Counted from the stretch's first letter, positions 12,605-23,380 are shown. The stretch is DNA of 64,000 bases from Adenophora triphylla var. japonica (GCA_022495995.1 JAFEMH010000935.1:410501-474500), one strand, 5' to 3'. A program made the numbers and translations. Notes: generated from the sequence alone by a model not told the origin.

Positions 12605-13414
12605 TCTTTTATGAGATTTATTTAAGACATCATATGTCCAAGCATATTTTAATCTCATCTTATGCCTTGGGTCCAAAACCATTTTGATAACCCAATTAAG
12701 TTCATCCATTTTAAACGTATAGGAACCACTATTTCCTCATCTTGCTCGCAAACGGAATAGAATCAAAGCACCTTGCTATGGCAAGCCCACCCAAAACTAT
12801 CCGAGTGGTCTCAAGTGTTTTAATCATGGATTGGCATAAAGAACTTAAAAGTTAAATGAAGGTTCTTTAAGGTAGATTATAAGCATATCAGCAAAGATAG
12901 TCACAATCATGCACCAGGTAAGTTCCCAGGAAGATAGGTGAGCCACAAGGACTACTTAAGTACCAACTCTTCCTTAGACAGAACTCTCATAGTCATGCAC
13001 AATTAGAAATCAGCTCTGATTTGGCAACATAATCATTACCTTTTATAAACAATCAGTTTCCTTTTAAATTTCGCGTAATTATGACTTGTTTCCATAAACA
13101 ATCATAAAATCCAAAATTTACAATGTCTAAATCTAAACATATTAGCAAACTATGAATCAATGTTTCAACTAAACATCTAATAAAATTCTTAACACTTAAG
13201 AACAATTAATTCATTCATCGCAACAATTAATAAAAACACATTTGAATTAATTAAGCATGCATCATAAACAATGAATTAATCTAGCATGGTCCTATAAATT
13301 TTATTTCCAGAAATTTATAGCATCTAGATTATCATATAAACATATCAGATTGTAAACACAATCACAGAATAGCAGAAAAATTAAACAAACTGATTCTGCC
13401 CAGATTTGGCTTAT

Positions 13415-13515
13415 TATGTCGCGTGACATAACTAGCCAGTGGCTAAGTATGTCGCGTGACATAACTAGCCAGATTACCAGATTTCCACATGTGGCCTACT
13501 ATGTCGCACGACATA
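13415..13515. repeat. Three palindromes in the Copia-B leader
   Basis: TATGTCGCGTGACATA occurs twice (about 13415-13430 and 13448-13463) and CTATGTCGCACGACATAG once (13498-13515). Each is flanked by GGC- and -GCC, giving longer imperfect inverted repeats of about 30 bp. They lie roughly 240-340 nt downstream of the primer site on the transcribed strand, so they would be in the RNA leader. Confidence 0.88.
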
Positions 13516-13744
13516 GGTAGCCAGTTCGCAGGATTTCCAGATTTCAATCAATTCAGATTACATGGCAATTAAATCATATAAAACAGCCCTTTTATAGATT
13601 TAATTCATCATAATTCGAAAACGATTTTCATATTGTTTCACATAAACAATCAAAATTCTATCGCATACAAAACATGCAACGAACATATAAACAATTTATA
13701 TAATCATTCTAGCATGTTAATTCAAACTTAACCATACGAACGGG

Positions 13745-13756
13745 GCTCTGATACCA
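13745..13756 (-). other. Copia-B primer-binding site
   Basis: The reverse complement reads TGGTATCAGAGC, complementary to initiator-Met tRNA, next to the 5' LTR. Confidence 0.92.
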
Positions 13757-13757
13757 C

Positions 13758-15136
13758 TGTTAGGTTTTATGGGTCCATGCGCAGCGGAATTAAGCATCAA
13801 ATTAACACAAAACCCAAGCCCTAAGATCCGTTCTATACGATTAAATTGAATTCCTATGAGATAGAATTTACCAACCTTAATTGCTTTCCGGTCTTGAGCT
13901 ATCGAACAATTTATTGGTGTGATTTTGAATCACAATCTTCGATCTTCAAAAACCTTTTTCAATCTTCGGATTGGAACTCTAGGCCTTGATCGTCAAACGA
14001 GCGAAGACCCTCTATTGTTGTATCCACACGTAAGAATGAACCAAGAACGGTTCTTGAGGATTGCTAGATCCTTAAACCCTTGGAAGAATGTTGAAAGAAC
14101 TTTTTGTTATGATTTTCTTGAGAAAATTCGGCTCTGTTTTGACTGCTCACAGACTCATATTTATACTACATTAGTATTAGAGTTTGTGCCCTAATAAAAT
14201 TAGGAAACCAGCTGTAAACAGCCTCTCTGGCATAAGTTGTCGCGTGACAACTTAAGGCAATCTGCCTTTCAGGCATAAGTTGTCACGTGACAACTTAAGG
14301 CAGATCAGGAACTTCTCAATCATTCTTCCTTTGGTTTAACCAATTCATTCTAGTTGTGTGTGACCCAATAGGATTATATTATGTTGGCAATGAGCTCGAT
14401 CATATCGACCCTCATAAGACATAAGCGGACTCTAGCAAGCCATTATGTCTACCCAAATAATTTAACGTAAGAGTTCACGTTTCCAATGGTACACTTCCAT
14501 TTCTCCCTTTGTCTCACGATGTTATATTGAACACAAGTCATGGTCCACGTAAACTTGTATTTGTTCAATGCTTTCTCGATCTTGAGTATAATGATAGTCC
14601 AATCATATTGGGGTGTGGCCACACGCTTTCATCATTATCACTCATCGAGGGGCCCAAGCAAAACATCTCTCTTCCGAGGGACAAATTCCATCTTGACTTA
14701 TCATCCTTCCCATCATGAATCCGATCATGCCAAAGATAGCCTTTATAGATATCGTGTTAAGATATCGTTTGACTAAAATCAAACATAACTTTCATCATAT
14801 GTAAGGTCATGATAATCTCAGGTCTAGGGACTAAATGAAGTGACCATATGAGATTTAATTATGACATTTGACCATGACATAAATCTCATACGGGTCAAGT
14901 CCAGTCACTTGTTCTCTAACAAGTACCCATAATTTCAATGTGCATCTCTATGCATATAATCATCATATGATTATCCATTGACAATTATACTAATTATTCT
15001 CTTAATAATTAGGGAAGGAGATTATTACAATAAATATGCAAACTATATAATAATCAAATAATAAATATAAACGATAAAGATGATACATAACGGTTTTCAG
15101 TTAAACATAACTAAAGCCTAGGGCATTACACCAACA
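13758..15136 (-). repeat. Copia-B 5' LTR
   Basis: Pairs with 7021-8398. The position next to the primer site makes it the 5' LTR on the minus strand. Confidence 0.95.
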
Positions 15137-15141
15137 CGATT

Positions 15142-16448
15142 GTTTGAAAAGTTTGTATGCAACAGATGTTGATTTTGGGGAGATATGGGCCAAATGTCGA
15201 GATGGAGGTCTGGTTGTCTTATATTTGTTACAAGATGGGTTTTTATTTTTTTGTGACAAGTTGTGTATCTTTCACGGTTCCATTCGCGAGAGCCTTATCG
15301 CGGAGTTACATAAAGATGGTCACCTTGGTCGTGACAAGACAGTTGAACTTGTTTCTCGGAGGTATTTTTGGCCACAACTTCGCAAAGATACGCACACTTA
15401 TGTTCGTAAATGTATGGTTTGTCAACGTAACAAAGGACAGTCCCAGAATACGGGATTATATTCTCCATTGCATGTTCCGGATGGTCCGTGGGAGGACATA
15501 TCAATGGATTTCGTTTTGGGCCTACCGCGGACACAGAGGGGGAATGACTCTATTTTTCTGGTGGTTGACCGTTTTTCTAAAATGGCTCACTTCATTCCTT
15601 GTCGAAAAACTTCGGATGCTGCACATATCGCCGGTTTGTTCTTCAAGGAAATGGTTCGCCTACATGGGGTGCCTAAGTCGATCACGTCGCACCGGGATAC
15701 AAAATTTCTCAATCACTTTTGGCGTACTCTTTGGCATATTTTTCAGACATCATTGCAGTTTAGTAGTTCCTTTCACCCTCAAACAGATGGTCAAACGGAG
15801 GTGGTGAATCGGACGTTGGGTTCAATGGTTCATTGTCTATGTGGTGATTTTCCAAAAAAATGGGATTTAGCGTTAGCCACGGCTGAGTTCGCATTCAACA
15901 ACATGGTCAATCGTACTACGAAGAAGACGCCTTTTGAAATCGTTTATCAAAAGCCTCCTTCATATACTCTTGATTTGATACCTCTGCCGAAGATTCCAGG
16001 ATATAGCGTTGCAGCTGAACATATGGCTGAAATGATCGAGGCAGTTCAATCAGAAGTTCGGAGAAACATTGAAGAATCCAATGCAACGTATAAGGAACAT
16101 GCTGACAAGCGTCGTCGTTTGAAGGTCTTCGACGTGGGTGACTTGGTAATGGTCCATTTACGCAAGGAGCGTTTCCCTCAAGGTACTTATAGCAAGCTCC
16201 ATCAAAAGAAACTTGGCCCTTGCAAGATTGTTCGGAAAATCAATGACAACGCTTATGTGGTGGAATTACCCCCTGGATGGAACATCTCCCCGACATTTAA
16301 TGTAGCGGATTTGGTTGCTTTCTACCCGGATGACCCCCTTTATGAAGACATGGATTCGGGGACGAATCCTTTTCGAGTGGGGGCGCTTGATGTAGCGCGT
16401 ATCGAGACGGACCAAGATGGCGTAGCACTTGGCAAAACTGGTAGTTAA
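15142..16448 (+). pseudogene. Gypsy pol part 2: integrase, running into 3' LTR
   Basis: Continues gypsy pol after Copia-B. The zinc-binding HHCC region (YVRKCMVCQRNKG near 15398) is followed by the catalytic core: the first Asp in SMDFV (near 15503), the second site reading SHRD (near 15686), and the Glu in GQTEVVNR (near 15790). The second catalytic position is usually Asp (SDRD) and here is His, which should abolish activity. The C-terminal part has DNAYVVELPPGWNISPTFNVADL. The frame then crosses the LTR start at 16388 and ends with TAA at 16446-16448. This C-terminal extension into the LTR fits CRM-type elements. The 1,300-bp frame is otherwise open. Confidence 0.93.
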
Positions 16449-17018
16449 ACAACCAAGCAAGACTGGAGCACAGGTGATCGGCCGAGCAGTTTGTTAACTC
16501 GACCGAGAGGAAGAAGTCAGAGGCTTGGTGATTCTGGTCAGCGATGCTCGGACGAGTCAGGCCATTGCTCGGGCAAGCCAAAGCAGTTTGCTCGGCCGAG
16601 CTACTCTATTGCCTCGGCCGAGTGGCTCCTGAATGTTGCTGGTGTCTGTTCGTTCATAGCTGTTCAATCCAAGAGTCATACTATTTATTGTTCGTGGCTA
16701 TTCACCAAGAGTTGTACTGATTAATGTCCATGGCTGTTCATTCGTGGCTATTCACCAATAGTCGTGATGATTAATGATTGTGTCTTTCAATAACAATTGT
16801 AAATAGGTTCTTCCTTGTTAGGGAGTAGTATAAATACTTTAGTCCATTATTTTTTGTAGATTCATTCAAGTTATTATAATCAAGTTATTGCCTTTTCGCA
16901 ATTATCGTCCCTTTCGGTTTAAAACTCTAAAGTTAAAGTTTAAATTTATTTTTCTGAGAAGTCTTGTTGGAGAATTGTTTAGTCATTACTTCTTAGATAT
17001 TCCGCTGCGTACACATCA
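16388..17018 (+). repeat. Gypsy 3' LTR
   Basis: Matches 3206-3845 and is followed by the target duplication GTTTA at 17019-17023. The first palindrome is damaged (ATCGGCCGAGC) while the others persist. The TATA box near 16827 is canonical. Confidence 0.94.
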
Positions 17019-17023
17019 GTTTA

Positions 17024-17451
17024 TGAAACACAAAATTGAGATCTTGATTTAGAATCAAAGATCAAAATCCTTTTTGCCATTGATTATTGAAAAATCGTTT
17101 TCAATAATTGGGATCATCTAGCAATCAATCAAGAATCGTTCTTGGTCCGTTCATGTGTGGATTACCGATAGAGGGTGATAAGTTAATCACCAAAAGCTTG
17201 AAGCCGTTTCGTTCGTTGATTCAACACAAGGTAAAGAACAAGGAGAAGATCAAAAACCTTCATCAATGGTTTTTGAGATTCGTTTGGCATTCGCTATTGA
17301 AGATCTATTTTGAATTAACAAATCGCATTCAAGGTATGTAAATTCTATTTCGTATAAAGTTTCTAATCTCTTCATGCTAGACGGATTTAGGGCTAGGGTT
17401 TTGATGTTATTGTTAAATCTTCCGCTGCGTTTGTAACCCCAAAACCCAACA
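17024..17451 (+). repeat. Copia-1 3' LTR, second part
   Basis: Resumes exactly where 3205 stopped and ends CCCAACA at 17451, matching the ends of the LTRs at 41806 and 48058. This confirms the gypsy insertion point. Confidence 0.92.
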
Positions 17452-17919
17452 CAGACGCCTCCGAACAGTCTCACCCAGGTTAAGATGCCTCCGAACAGTC
17501 TCACTCAGGTTAAGACACCTCCGAACAGTCTCACTTAGGTTAAGATGCCTCCAAACAGTCTCACTTAGGTTCAGATGCCTCCAAATAGTCTCCCTTAGGT
17601 TTAGACACCTCCGAACAGTCTCCCCCAGGTTCAGACGCCTTCGAATAGTCTCACTTAGGTCTAGTCACCTTCAAATAAGTCTCAACCAGGACGAACTCCT
17701 CCTAATCAATCCCCCACAGGTCGAGGACCCTACAAAGCGCCCTCGCACCTATGAACTACGGTCGGCTTGATTCCCGCTCGGGATACGTAGGAATCCTTTC
17801 ATTAAGGATCCAGCCATCTGGCCGCTCAGGTCTCTCCAAGTAAGGCATCCCCCGATTTGGATCCTTATCTTTTTTCAACGATCCCACTTCCTTAGAAAGT
17901 GACTTCGCTGAGGGGCTAC
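17452..17919 (+). other. 3' UTR end of Tat-A with 30-bp tandem array
   Basis: Eight copies of a 30-bp repeat (starts at 17461, 17491, 17521 and so on, to about 17700) lead into a conserved stretch that recurs in reverse at 29210-29245 and 34255-34315 (GGATACGTAGGAATCC in one orientation). A polypurine-like GAGGGGCTAC lies directly before the LTR at 17920. Repeat-rich 3' UTRs are known for Tat/Ogre elements. Confidence 0.8.
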
Positions 17920-18322
17920 TGAAAGTACCCAAATCCTGATCATCAAAATCCATTAAAAGTTAACCGAAATCCGTTAACTGGCCCTTCCCAAGTTAGCCAG
18001 AACCCGTTAAACTCCCTATTCCCGAGTCAACGAGACATCCTAGGACTGACACATGCATTCCGACACCAAAGTGTACTCAATACACGTTATCACACATAAA
18101 AGTACCACTTTCCTCCAAAAACGCAATTTCTGAGACTTTTCGGGGGCATTTCGGACATTTTCCGGATAGTTATTTAGAAAACAGTCAAAACCGGGATTGA
18201 CGGGACAAAAACCCTAGTCTTGGTGACTCACAGGGACACGTCGCACACATGCACAGCCTCCCCCATCCCCATCAATCAAATTTAAGGGTGAAAAGACTAA
18301 AATACCCCTGAAATTGATAGTT

Positions 18323-18454
18323 AGGCCGTCCGGCCTGTTTTACATGAAAAACCAGAATTCTCATCAAGTCCCTGCAATTTCCAAAATACCCAAAAACCTC
18401 CCAAATTGAAGGTTAGGTCGTCCGGCCTGTTTTACAAATTTACCCCTATAAATA
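18323..18454 (+). promoter_or_regulatory. Tat-A core promoter with palindromes
   Basis: AGGCCGTCCGGCCT (18323-18336) and AGGTCGTCCGGCCT (18415-18428), each followed by GTTTTACA, lie directly upstream of TATAAATA at 18447-18454. Confidence 0.75.
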
Positions 18455-18890
18455 TAAGGGCTGTCATTCAGTGAAAAAGAGAAAAAAATACTACCCCTCT
18501 CCACAAACCCCACAGTTCTAAGCAATCTCTCCTCCTCTCGAGCCCCGTTTCGTCTCGATTTGCGTAAAATTCCATTTTCTGACCAAACACGAGCCAAACC
18601 CTTTCAAAACACCTCCCAAACATTAAATTGTATCCCGTATACGTCTTTCCGAGCCAAAAAGTCAATCCCTAGCCATAGGTAACACTCTCTTTCTCTAAAA
18701 CTCATTTCGCCTCGATTTACGCGTAAAACGCTATTTTTGATCCGGTTGAAACTCTCAAAATGTAGACGTAACGCCGTCTACCGGACTCGATACGTTTTAT
18801 TACCTAATCATCTTCTCTCCCGTAAGAGAAGTAATTTCGGGTTAAAACGGCATTTCAGTCCCGTTTTTACGTTTCTGTTATTTACAGTCT

Positions 18891-20118
18891 GGATCGTTCG
18901 ATCCGTTGATTCGCTTTTACCGTCCGAACCGTTTGGTTCGTGATTGTCATTTACAAAGTCCGAATCATTTGATCCGTTAATATCGCTATTTACTTTATGA
19001 ACCTTTACAAATCTGAGCCGTTTGGCTCGTCGATCGTATCTTTACTATCCGGATCGTTCGATTCTGTCGATACCGCACTTTAAATACTGTCATTTACAAG
19101 TCTGAGCCGTTTGGCTTGTCTTAGTATTTACTTATTAATGTCCGAGTCACAAAATGACTCGTTGATCGCATATCATTTATCGCCTTTTTTCAAAAAATTG
19201 GTAACAATGTAATGCCTGGTTCAAAACCAAAGTTCGTCATTCGAACTCCTTTTCAAAACAACGTAAAAACTCGACGTTTGACATTCAAACGCTCTTTTAC
19301 CAAAAATCAACGTTTATCATTCAAACTAAAGATTTAAGTTCGTCATTCGAACTCTGTTTTCAAAACAACTCAAAATCGACGATTGACATTCAAACGCTCT
19401 TTTCCGACTCAAAAATCGGCGTTTGACATTCAAACGCTCATTTCCAACTCAAAACCCGACGTTTGACATTCAAATGCTCTTTTTCCAAAAATCAACATTT
19501 GTCATTCAAACTAAAGATTTAAGTTCGTCATTCGAACTCCGTTTTTAAAACAACTCAAAATCGACGTTTGACATTCAAACGCTCTTTTTCGACTCAAATC
19601 TCGACGTTTGACATTCAAACGCTCTTTTACCAAAAATCAACGTTTGTCATTCAAACTAAAGATTTAAGTTCGTCATTCGAACTCCGTTTTCAAAACATCT
19701 CAAAATCGACGTTTGACATTCAAACCCTCTTTTCCGACTCAAAACCCGACGTTTGACATTCAAACGCTCTTTTTCGACTCAAAACACGACGTTTGACTCA
19801 AACGCTCTTTTACAAAAAATCAGCGTTTGTCATTCAAACTAAAGATTTAAGTTCGTCATTCGGACTCCATTTTCAAAACAACTCAAAATCGACGTTTGAC
19901 ATTCAAACACTCTTTCCCGACTCAAAACCCGACGTTTGACATTCAAACGCTCTTTTACCAAAAATCAAGGTTTGTCATTCAAACTAAAGATTTAAGTTCG
20001 TCATTCGAACCCCTTTTTCAAACTCAAAACCGACGTTTGTCATTCAAACGCTCATTTTTTTCCACAAAATCAAAGTTTGTCATTCAAACCAAGATTAAAG
20101 CTTGTCATTCAAGCTCCT
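18891..20118 (+). repeat. Hairpin array in Tat-A LTR
   Basis: First part, spaced hairpins with changing stems: GGATCGTTCGATCC (18891), CGAACC-GTTT-GGTTCG (18925), GAGCC-GTTT-GGCTC (19015), CGAGTCA-CAAAA-TGACTCG (19143). Second part, about 24 short hairpins with a TCATT-like loop: CGTTTGACATTCAAACG, AGTTCGTCATTCGAACT, GTTTGTCATTCAAAC and GCTTGTCATTCAAGC. Stems vary but remain paired. The array lies downstream of the TATA box and would be transcribed. Confidence 0.88.
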
Positions 20119-20127
20119 TTTCAAAAT

Positions 20128-20240
20128 GCAACACACACACACAATTTCGAGAAAGGTAGAAAGACTCGTCATACGAGGCATTTCGGGTGATCTCAATATA
20201 CTCTTCCCGAAACGTAACATGACCTCCGAACCTAACAATC
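20128..20240 (+). promoter_or_regulatory. U5 two-hairpin module, Tat-A copy
   Basis: An AC tract (20131-20142) is followed by hairpin I CTCGT-CAT-ACGAG (near 20165), then hairpin II TTTCGGG (20181-20187) pairing with CCCGAAA (20206-20212), then CGTAACATGACCTCCGAACC. The same layout occurs at 25282, 26752, 27575 (minus) and 32885 (minus). Confidence 0.8.
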
Positions 20241-20481
20241 TCTGGTCCTAAAAGCCTTTTTTTCAAGTTTTGGCTACCAATCAAAACGTCCCCCTTTCAA
20301 AGCCTTTACCATGTTTTGGCTACCAATCAAAACGACTCCCTTTTCAAACCAGCCATTTTCAAAGTTTGGGCTCATAATACAAAATGGCGTGGCGACTCTC
20401 CCCTTCTCTCTTTCCAGCAAGGTCCCAAGTTTTCCCCGCGAAAGCCGCTCGCCGCGTCCCCCGCGCGCGATCCGGGTAATT

Positions 20482-20946
20482 TTAGCTTTGTCTACCTGCA
20501 GCATTTCGTCTTTGTTGAAAATAATCATCATTATTAGTGATTTCATTCACTATACGAAGAAAAACATGTTTGTGCATACGAAATCTACGTCGAAATATAT
20601 TTGGAGGGTACGTTGGACTGTTGGAAAAATAGTCGTTGAACAAACGATGTTCACCTTCCTCCCGTTGCCTTTCAATACCTCGTCTTCTAGATTTATGAGT
20701 GGAATTTGTAGATTGTGAGAATAAAGTAGGAATACTAATCATCACATCTTCGATGATGTGATCAATTTGTTTATTTTGTTCAAAAACTCTTGTTTCCCAT
20801 TCATCAAATTCTATGAAATTGAAAGAATCAAAATTAGAACTTGAATCTTGGGATGAGATTTCATCTGAAGGCATATTTGAATTTGTGTTAGCTTGATACA
20901 GATTCAATGAGTATTTAAAGGAGTAAAACTCATCCATCAATTTCAA
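20482..20946 (-). pseudogene. PIF/Harbinger transposase, N-terminal fragment
   Basis: The minus-strand protein of about 154 residues ends in HRLFNDYFSNSPTYPPNIFR, then a basic stretch, FLRIVNEI and YFQQRRNAAGR. This is the N-terminal signature of plant PIF/Harbinger (HARBI1-like) DDE transposases. The family is usually about 400 residues; here the catalytic domain is missing because Tat-A LTR sequence joins at about 20480. The acidic, Ser-rich N-terminus (residues about 25-60) is also typical. ORF1 of the same element lies 860 bp away on the same strand. Confidence 0.85.
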
Positions 20947-20948
20947 TT

Positions 20949-21278
20949 ATTAAAGTAGAACATGTGGATAGAAAATTTGGCAGTGTAATAATCGAGTACT
21001 CTTGCCATTATTAAAGTGCTGATTTGACAATTCAATACTACAATTCAAAAAACTTTATCTCATTTACTTCTTTTGGGTAGATGCCATCAGTGTTGGACAA
21101 TAATGAAACCAAAATTAAAGTATAACATGTGGATAGAAAATTTGGCAGTGTAATAATCGAGTACTCTTGCCATTATTAAAGTGTTGATTTGACAATTCAA
21201 TACTATAATCCAAAATACTTTATGTCATTTACTTCTTTTGGGTAGATGTCATCAGTGTTAGACAATAATGAAAGCAAC
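20949..21278. repeat. 165-bp tandem duplication in Harbinger
   Basis: Two adjacent copies, starting ATTAAAGTA at 20949 and 21114, differ at about ten positions. They lie between the transposase start and ORF1. Confidence 0.9.
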
Positions 21279-21806
21279 AAGTTGTTCTGTTGAATTACAA
21301 CTGTTCACGTTAATTATTAAAGCATTGACGGAACAGTTCACAAGCTACGTTTCAAAACCTATCTAGCCATTGTGAACTGGATAGTTGAAGTATATTTTTT
21401 TAAATGTCAAATAAGATAAAATAAATGAAAGTAGCATAAACTTAAATTACAATGATAAAAATAACACAAACTTATATTACATGAAGTGAAAACACAATAC
21501 ATAAACTGAAATTACATGAAAAAAACTAATCATTTCCCAAATACTTTCTCCACGAGAAGACGTTTCATTTCTTCATCTTGTGGCGATAGGAAGTCTTTCG
21601 CCAACAAGGTATTCAACAAAATAGCATTCATTTTCATAATTTTCCTTTCATCCTTTCGATGTTCCATTTCAATTTTTATTTTCTTCCTTTTTATGTTTCA
21701 GTTCAATCCTTTCATTTCCCAATTTTTTCATCAACTCAACTTCATTGTTTCTTGTGAGCCTCAATGCATGAATTTATGCTGTAAAATCATCAGAGATATG
21801 AGATGA

Positions 21807-22262
21807 TTATAATACCTTTTCTTTTCCTTTCCTTTTAGCTACATCTCTACCTTCAGGACGAAGAATTGATGAATTTTCACTAATTGGAGTTTTTGGGTTT
21901 GAAGGGGTTGAATGCTCTACACCTTCATCAGTCCTTGATCTTTTTGAGCTGTCACGACTTTCTTCAGTACTCTCTTCATACTCAGAACGGGCTCGTGTTG
22001 CATTGTGATTCAAATGTAACTCCCACTTGGGATGTTTACTCATAACTTCTTCAAACACATGCAAATTAGTGAACTTGCTACCACCGGCCTCATAAATTGT
22101 GTGAGCTTCTATCTCTATATCTTTCTTGCTCATTCCACTTCTTCTCCGACCATATGATTCTCTATATGAAACAATCCATTTGTTCACGTTATCGTTAAGT
22201 CGTTTGTAATGGCTCCTACTCATTTGTGTATTACTTTTGCGTATTTCCTCTGGATTCTCCAT
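21807..22262 (-). CDS. PIF/Harbinger ORF1 (Myb/SANT-like), C-terminal part
   Basis: A 151-residue minus-strand frame. NDNVNKWIVSYREAYG-like and KWELHLNH motifs are shared with the Myb/SANT-like ORF1 proteins of plant PIF/Harbinger elements, often mislabelled glutathione S-transferase T3-like in plant annotations. ORF1 normally binds the element ends and assists the transposase. The N-terminal third is present upstream (22263 to about 22650, same strand) but broken by stops and frameshifts. A Lys-rich tail (RKGKEKV) closes the protein. It is not a host gene. Confidence 0.82.
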   Translation of the reverse strand: MENPEEIRKSNTQMSRSHYKRLNDNVNKWIVSYRESYGRRRSGMSKKDIEIEAHTIYEAGGSKFTNLHVFEEVMSKHPKWELHLNHNATRARSEYEESTEESRDSSKRSRTDEGVEHSTPSNPKTPISENSSILRPEGRDVAKRKGKEKVL

Positions 22263-22760
22263 GCGAGCTTGATCAAATAATTTCGCTACTTTTAACCGTA
22301 TACCCTTCTGATTATTTCCATGTACACTATTTCACTTACAAAAATATAACTCGACATTAGAGCTACATCTTCTTTCACAAGCCAAGTCGCACATTTAGGC
22401 TCTTTTTGAGTATTTGTTTGTGTTTGTTCAAAATCATGAAATAAATTTCGAGAAATATTCTGGGAGGTTTAGATATTTTCAGATGTAGGAATGTAATTAT
22501 GATTCGGAGAAATTTGGGAATTTGAATCATTTTCAAAATTTGAAATATTATGAGGGTTTGCAGAATCCTAAGAGATATAATAAAATTAAGAGTTTGAATA
22601 ATTTTGAGGATTGACAAATTCCTTAGAATAATTAAAAAAAGGAAAATTTGGTTCCATGAGGGAATGATTTTTTTTTGGAATTTAGGATAAAAAAGTTGGA
22701 CAAATGATGATTTTTTAGAGTGAGAAAGAGAGTATTTGAGTTGTGACTCAAAAAATACCA
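22263..22760 (-). pseudogene. Broken N-terminus of Harbinger ORF1
   Basis: In shifting frames the minus strand reads Asn/Ser-rich protein, then EDVALMSSY and KVAKLFDQARM, the usual start of the ORF1 Myb-like domain. Several stops interrupt it. Confidence 0.7.
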
Positions 22761-23380
22761 AACTGATCTCTATTTATAGAGAATGAAAAAACAAAAATTT
22801 AGGTAATTTTATTTTTTATTTTTAATTAAATATAAATATATTTATAGCCATTTTAGAATTATATTTAAAAAGATAAATCAAAAGTTTAGAGAACCAATCA
22901 AAAAGTGCCACTTGGCACAAGGTGGTGGAATATTTTGGGTCGTGACCAACGTCGGTCAACCGACCAAATCGTTGTTGTTTGGTTTCTTTGCTTTTCTTTT
23001 TCATTTTTTTCTTTTCTCTATTTTTGTCTTCTAGCCCCCCAACCCAACCCCATGTTCACTGATGGCTCTAGTCTATGGGTTGAATGGCTAAGGAGGTTGA
23101 GATGCCGTGGCCAAGTGGTACGAATGAGGTTGAAAAGGATTGCCAATCGGGTTTAAAGGAGTGGGCATTATCCCACGACCAACATCACCACCCCTACCTT
23201 TCTTGTTGCCTTGACTACTATTTGGGATGAAATTTTTTCCTATGTTCAAGTTTGCACTGACATCTTAATTGAGCATGATCCTTCAGCGTCTTGAGCATAG
23301 CATCTTGTAATGACATCTTGAAAATGCACATTTGTCTATTCCTATTTTTAAGGAGATAATATACTACGAGCTAACTACTC
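22761..23380. other. Unassigned AT-rich spacer
   Basis: Probably the 5' end of the Harbinger element plus unknown sequence. It contains a short inverted repeat GTGCCA-CT-TGGCAC at 22905-22918 and pyrimidine-rich tracts. I could not place terminal repeats or a target duplication. Confidence 0.4.

Larger units (their letters stand above)
7021..15136 (-). mobile_element. Copia-B: minus-strand copia element inside gypsy pol
   Basis: A complete insertion with TSD CGATT (7016-7020 and 15137-15141), LTRs 7021-8398 and 13758-15136, and a primer site next to the right-hand LTR, so it is transcribed on the minus strand. Its LTR ends and coding remnants match the Copia-1/C/D family, so the same family has inserted twice at different nesting levels here. 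The LTRs are close to 99 % identical by eye, yet the internal genes are badly eroded. It was therefore probably already defective when it moved. Confidence 0.95.
3206..17018 (+). mobile_element. Ty3/gypsy element, CRM-like chromovirus, nested
   Basis: A complete insertion with two LTRs (3206-3845 and 16388-17018) and a perfect 5-bp target duplication GTTTA (3201-3205 and 17019-17023). Domain order is gag, zinc knuckle, protease, RT, RNase H, integrase, as in Ty3/gypsy. The reading frame continues about 60 bp into the 3' LTR, an arrangement known in the CRM clade of chromoviruses; I see no classical chromodomain. The LTRs differ at roughly 4 % by eye. The element is interrupted by Copia-B between RNase H and integrase. 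It is not functional as it stands: there is a gag stop, a frameshift and a changed catalytic residue. Confidence 0.95.
17920..20480 (+). repeat. Tat-A LTR
   Basis: The start TGAAAGTACCC corresponds to TGTAAGTACCCC in Tat-E and TGTAAGTGCCCC in Tat-D. It contains a TATA promoter (18447), a long hairpin array (18891-20118), the U5 module (20128-20240) and a GGCGTGGCGACTC motif near 20393. The 3' end is not exact. Tat-like sequence stops near 20480, where Harbinger sequence begins. Confidence 0.75.

Noticed and set aside
20311..20718. 135-residue plus-strand open frame
   Set aside because: It spans the junction of the Tat-A LTR and the antisense strand of the Harbinger transposase; a shadow frame.
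22375..22761. 128-residue minus-strand frame rich in Ile and Leu
   Set aside because: It is an out-of-frame reading of the Harbinger ORF1 N-terminus, whose true frame (Asn/Ser-rich, then EDVALMSSY) is interrupted by stops.
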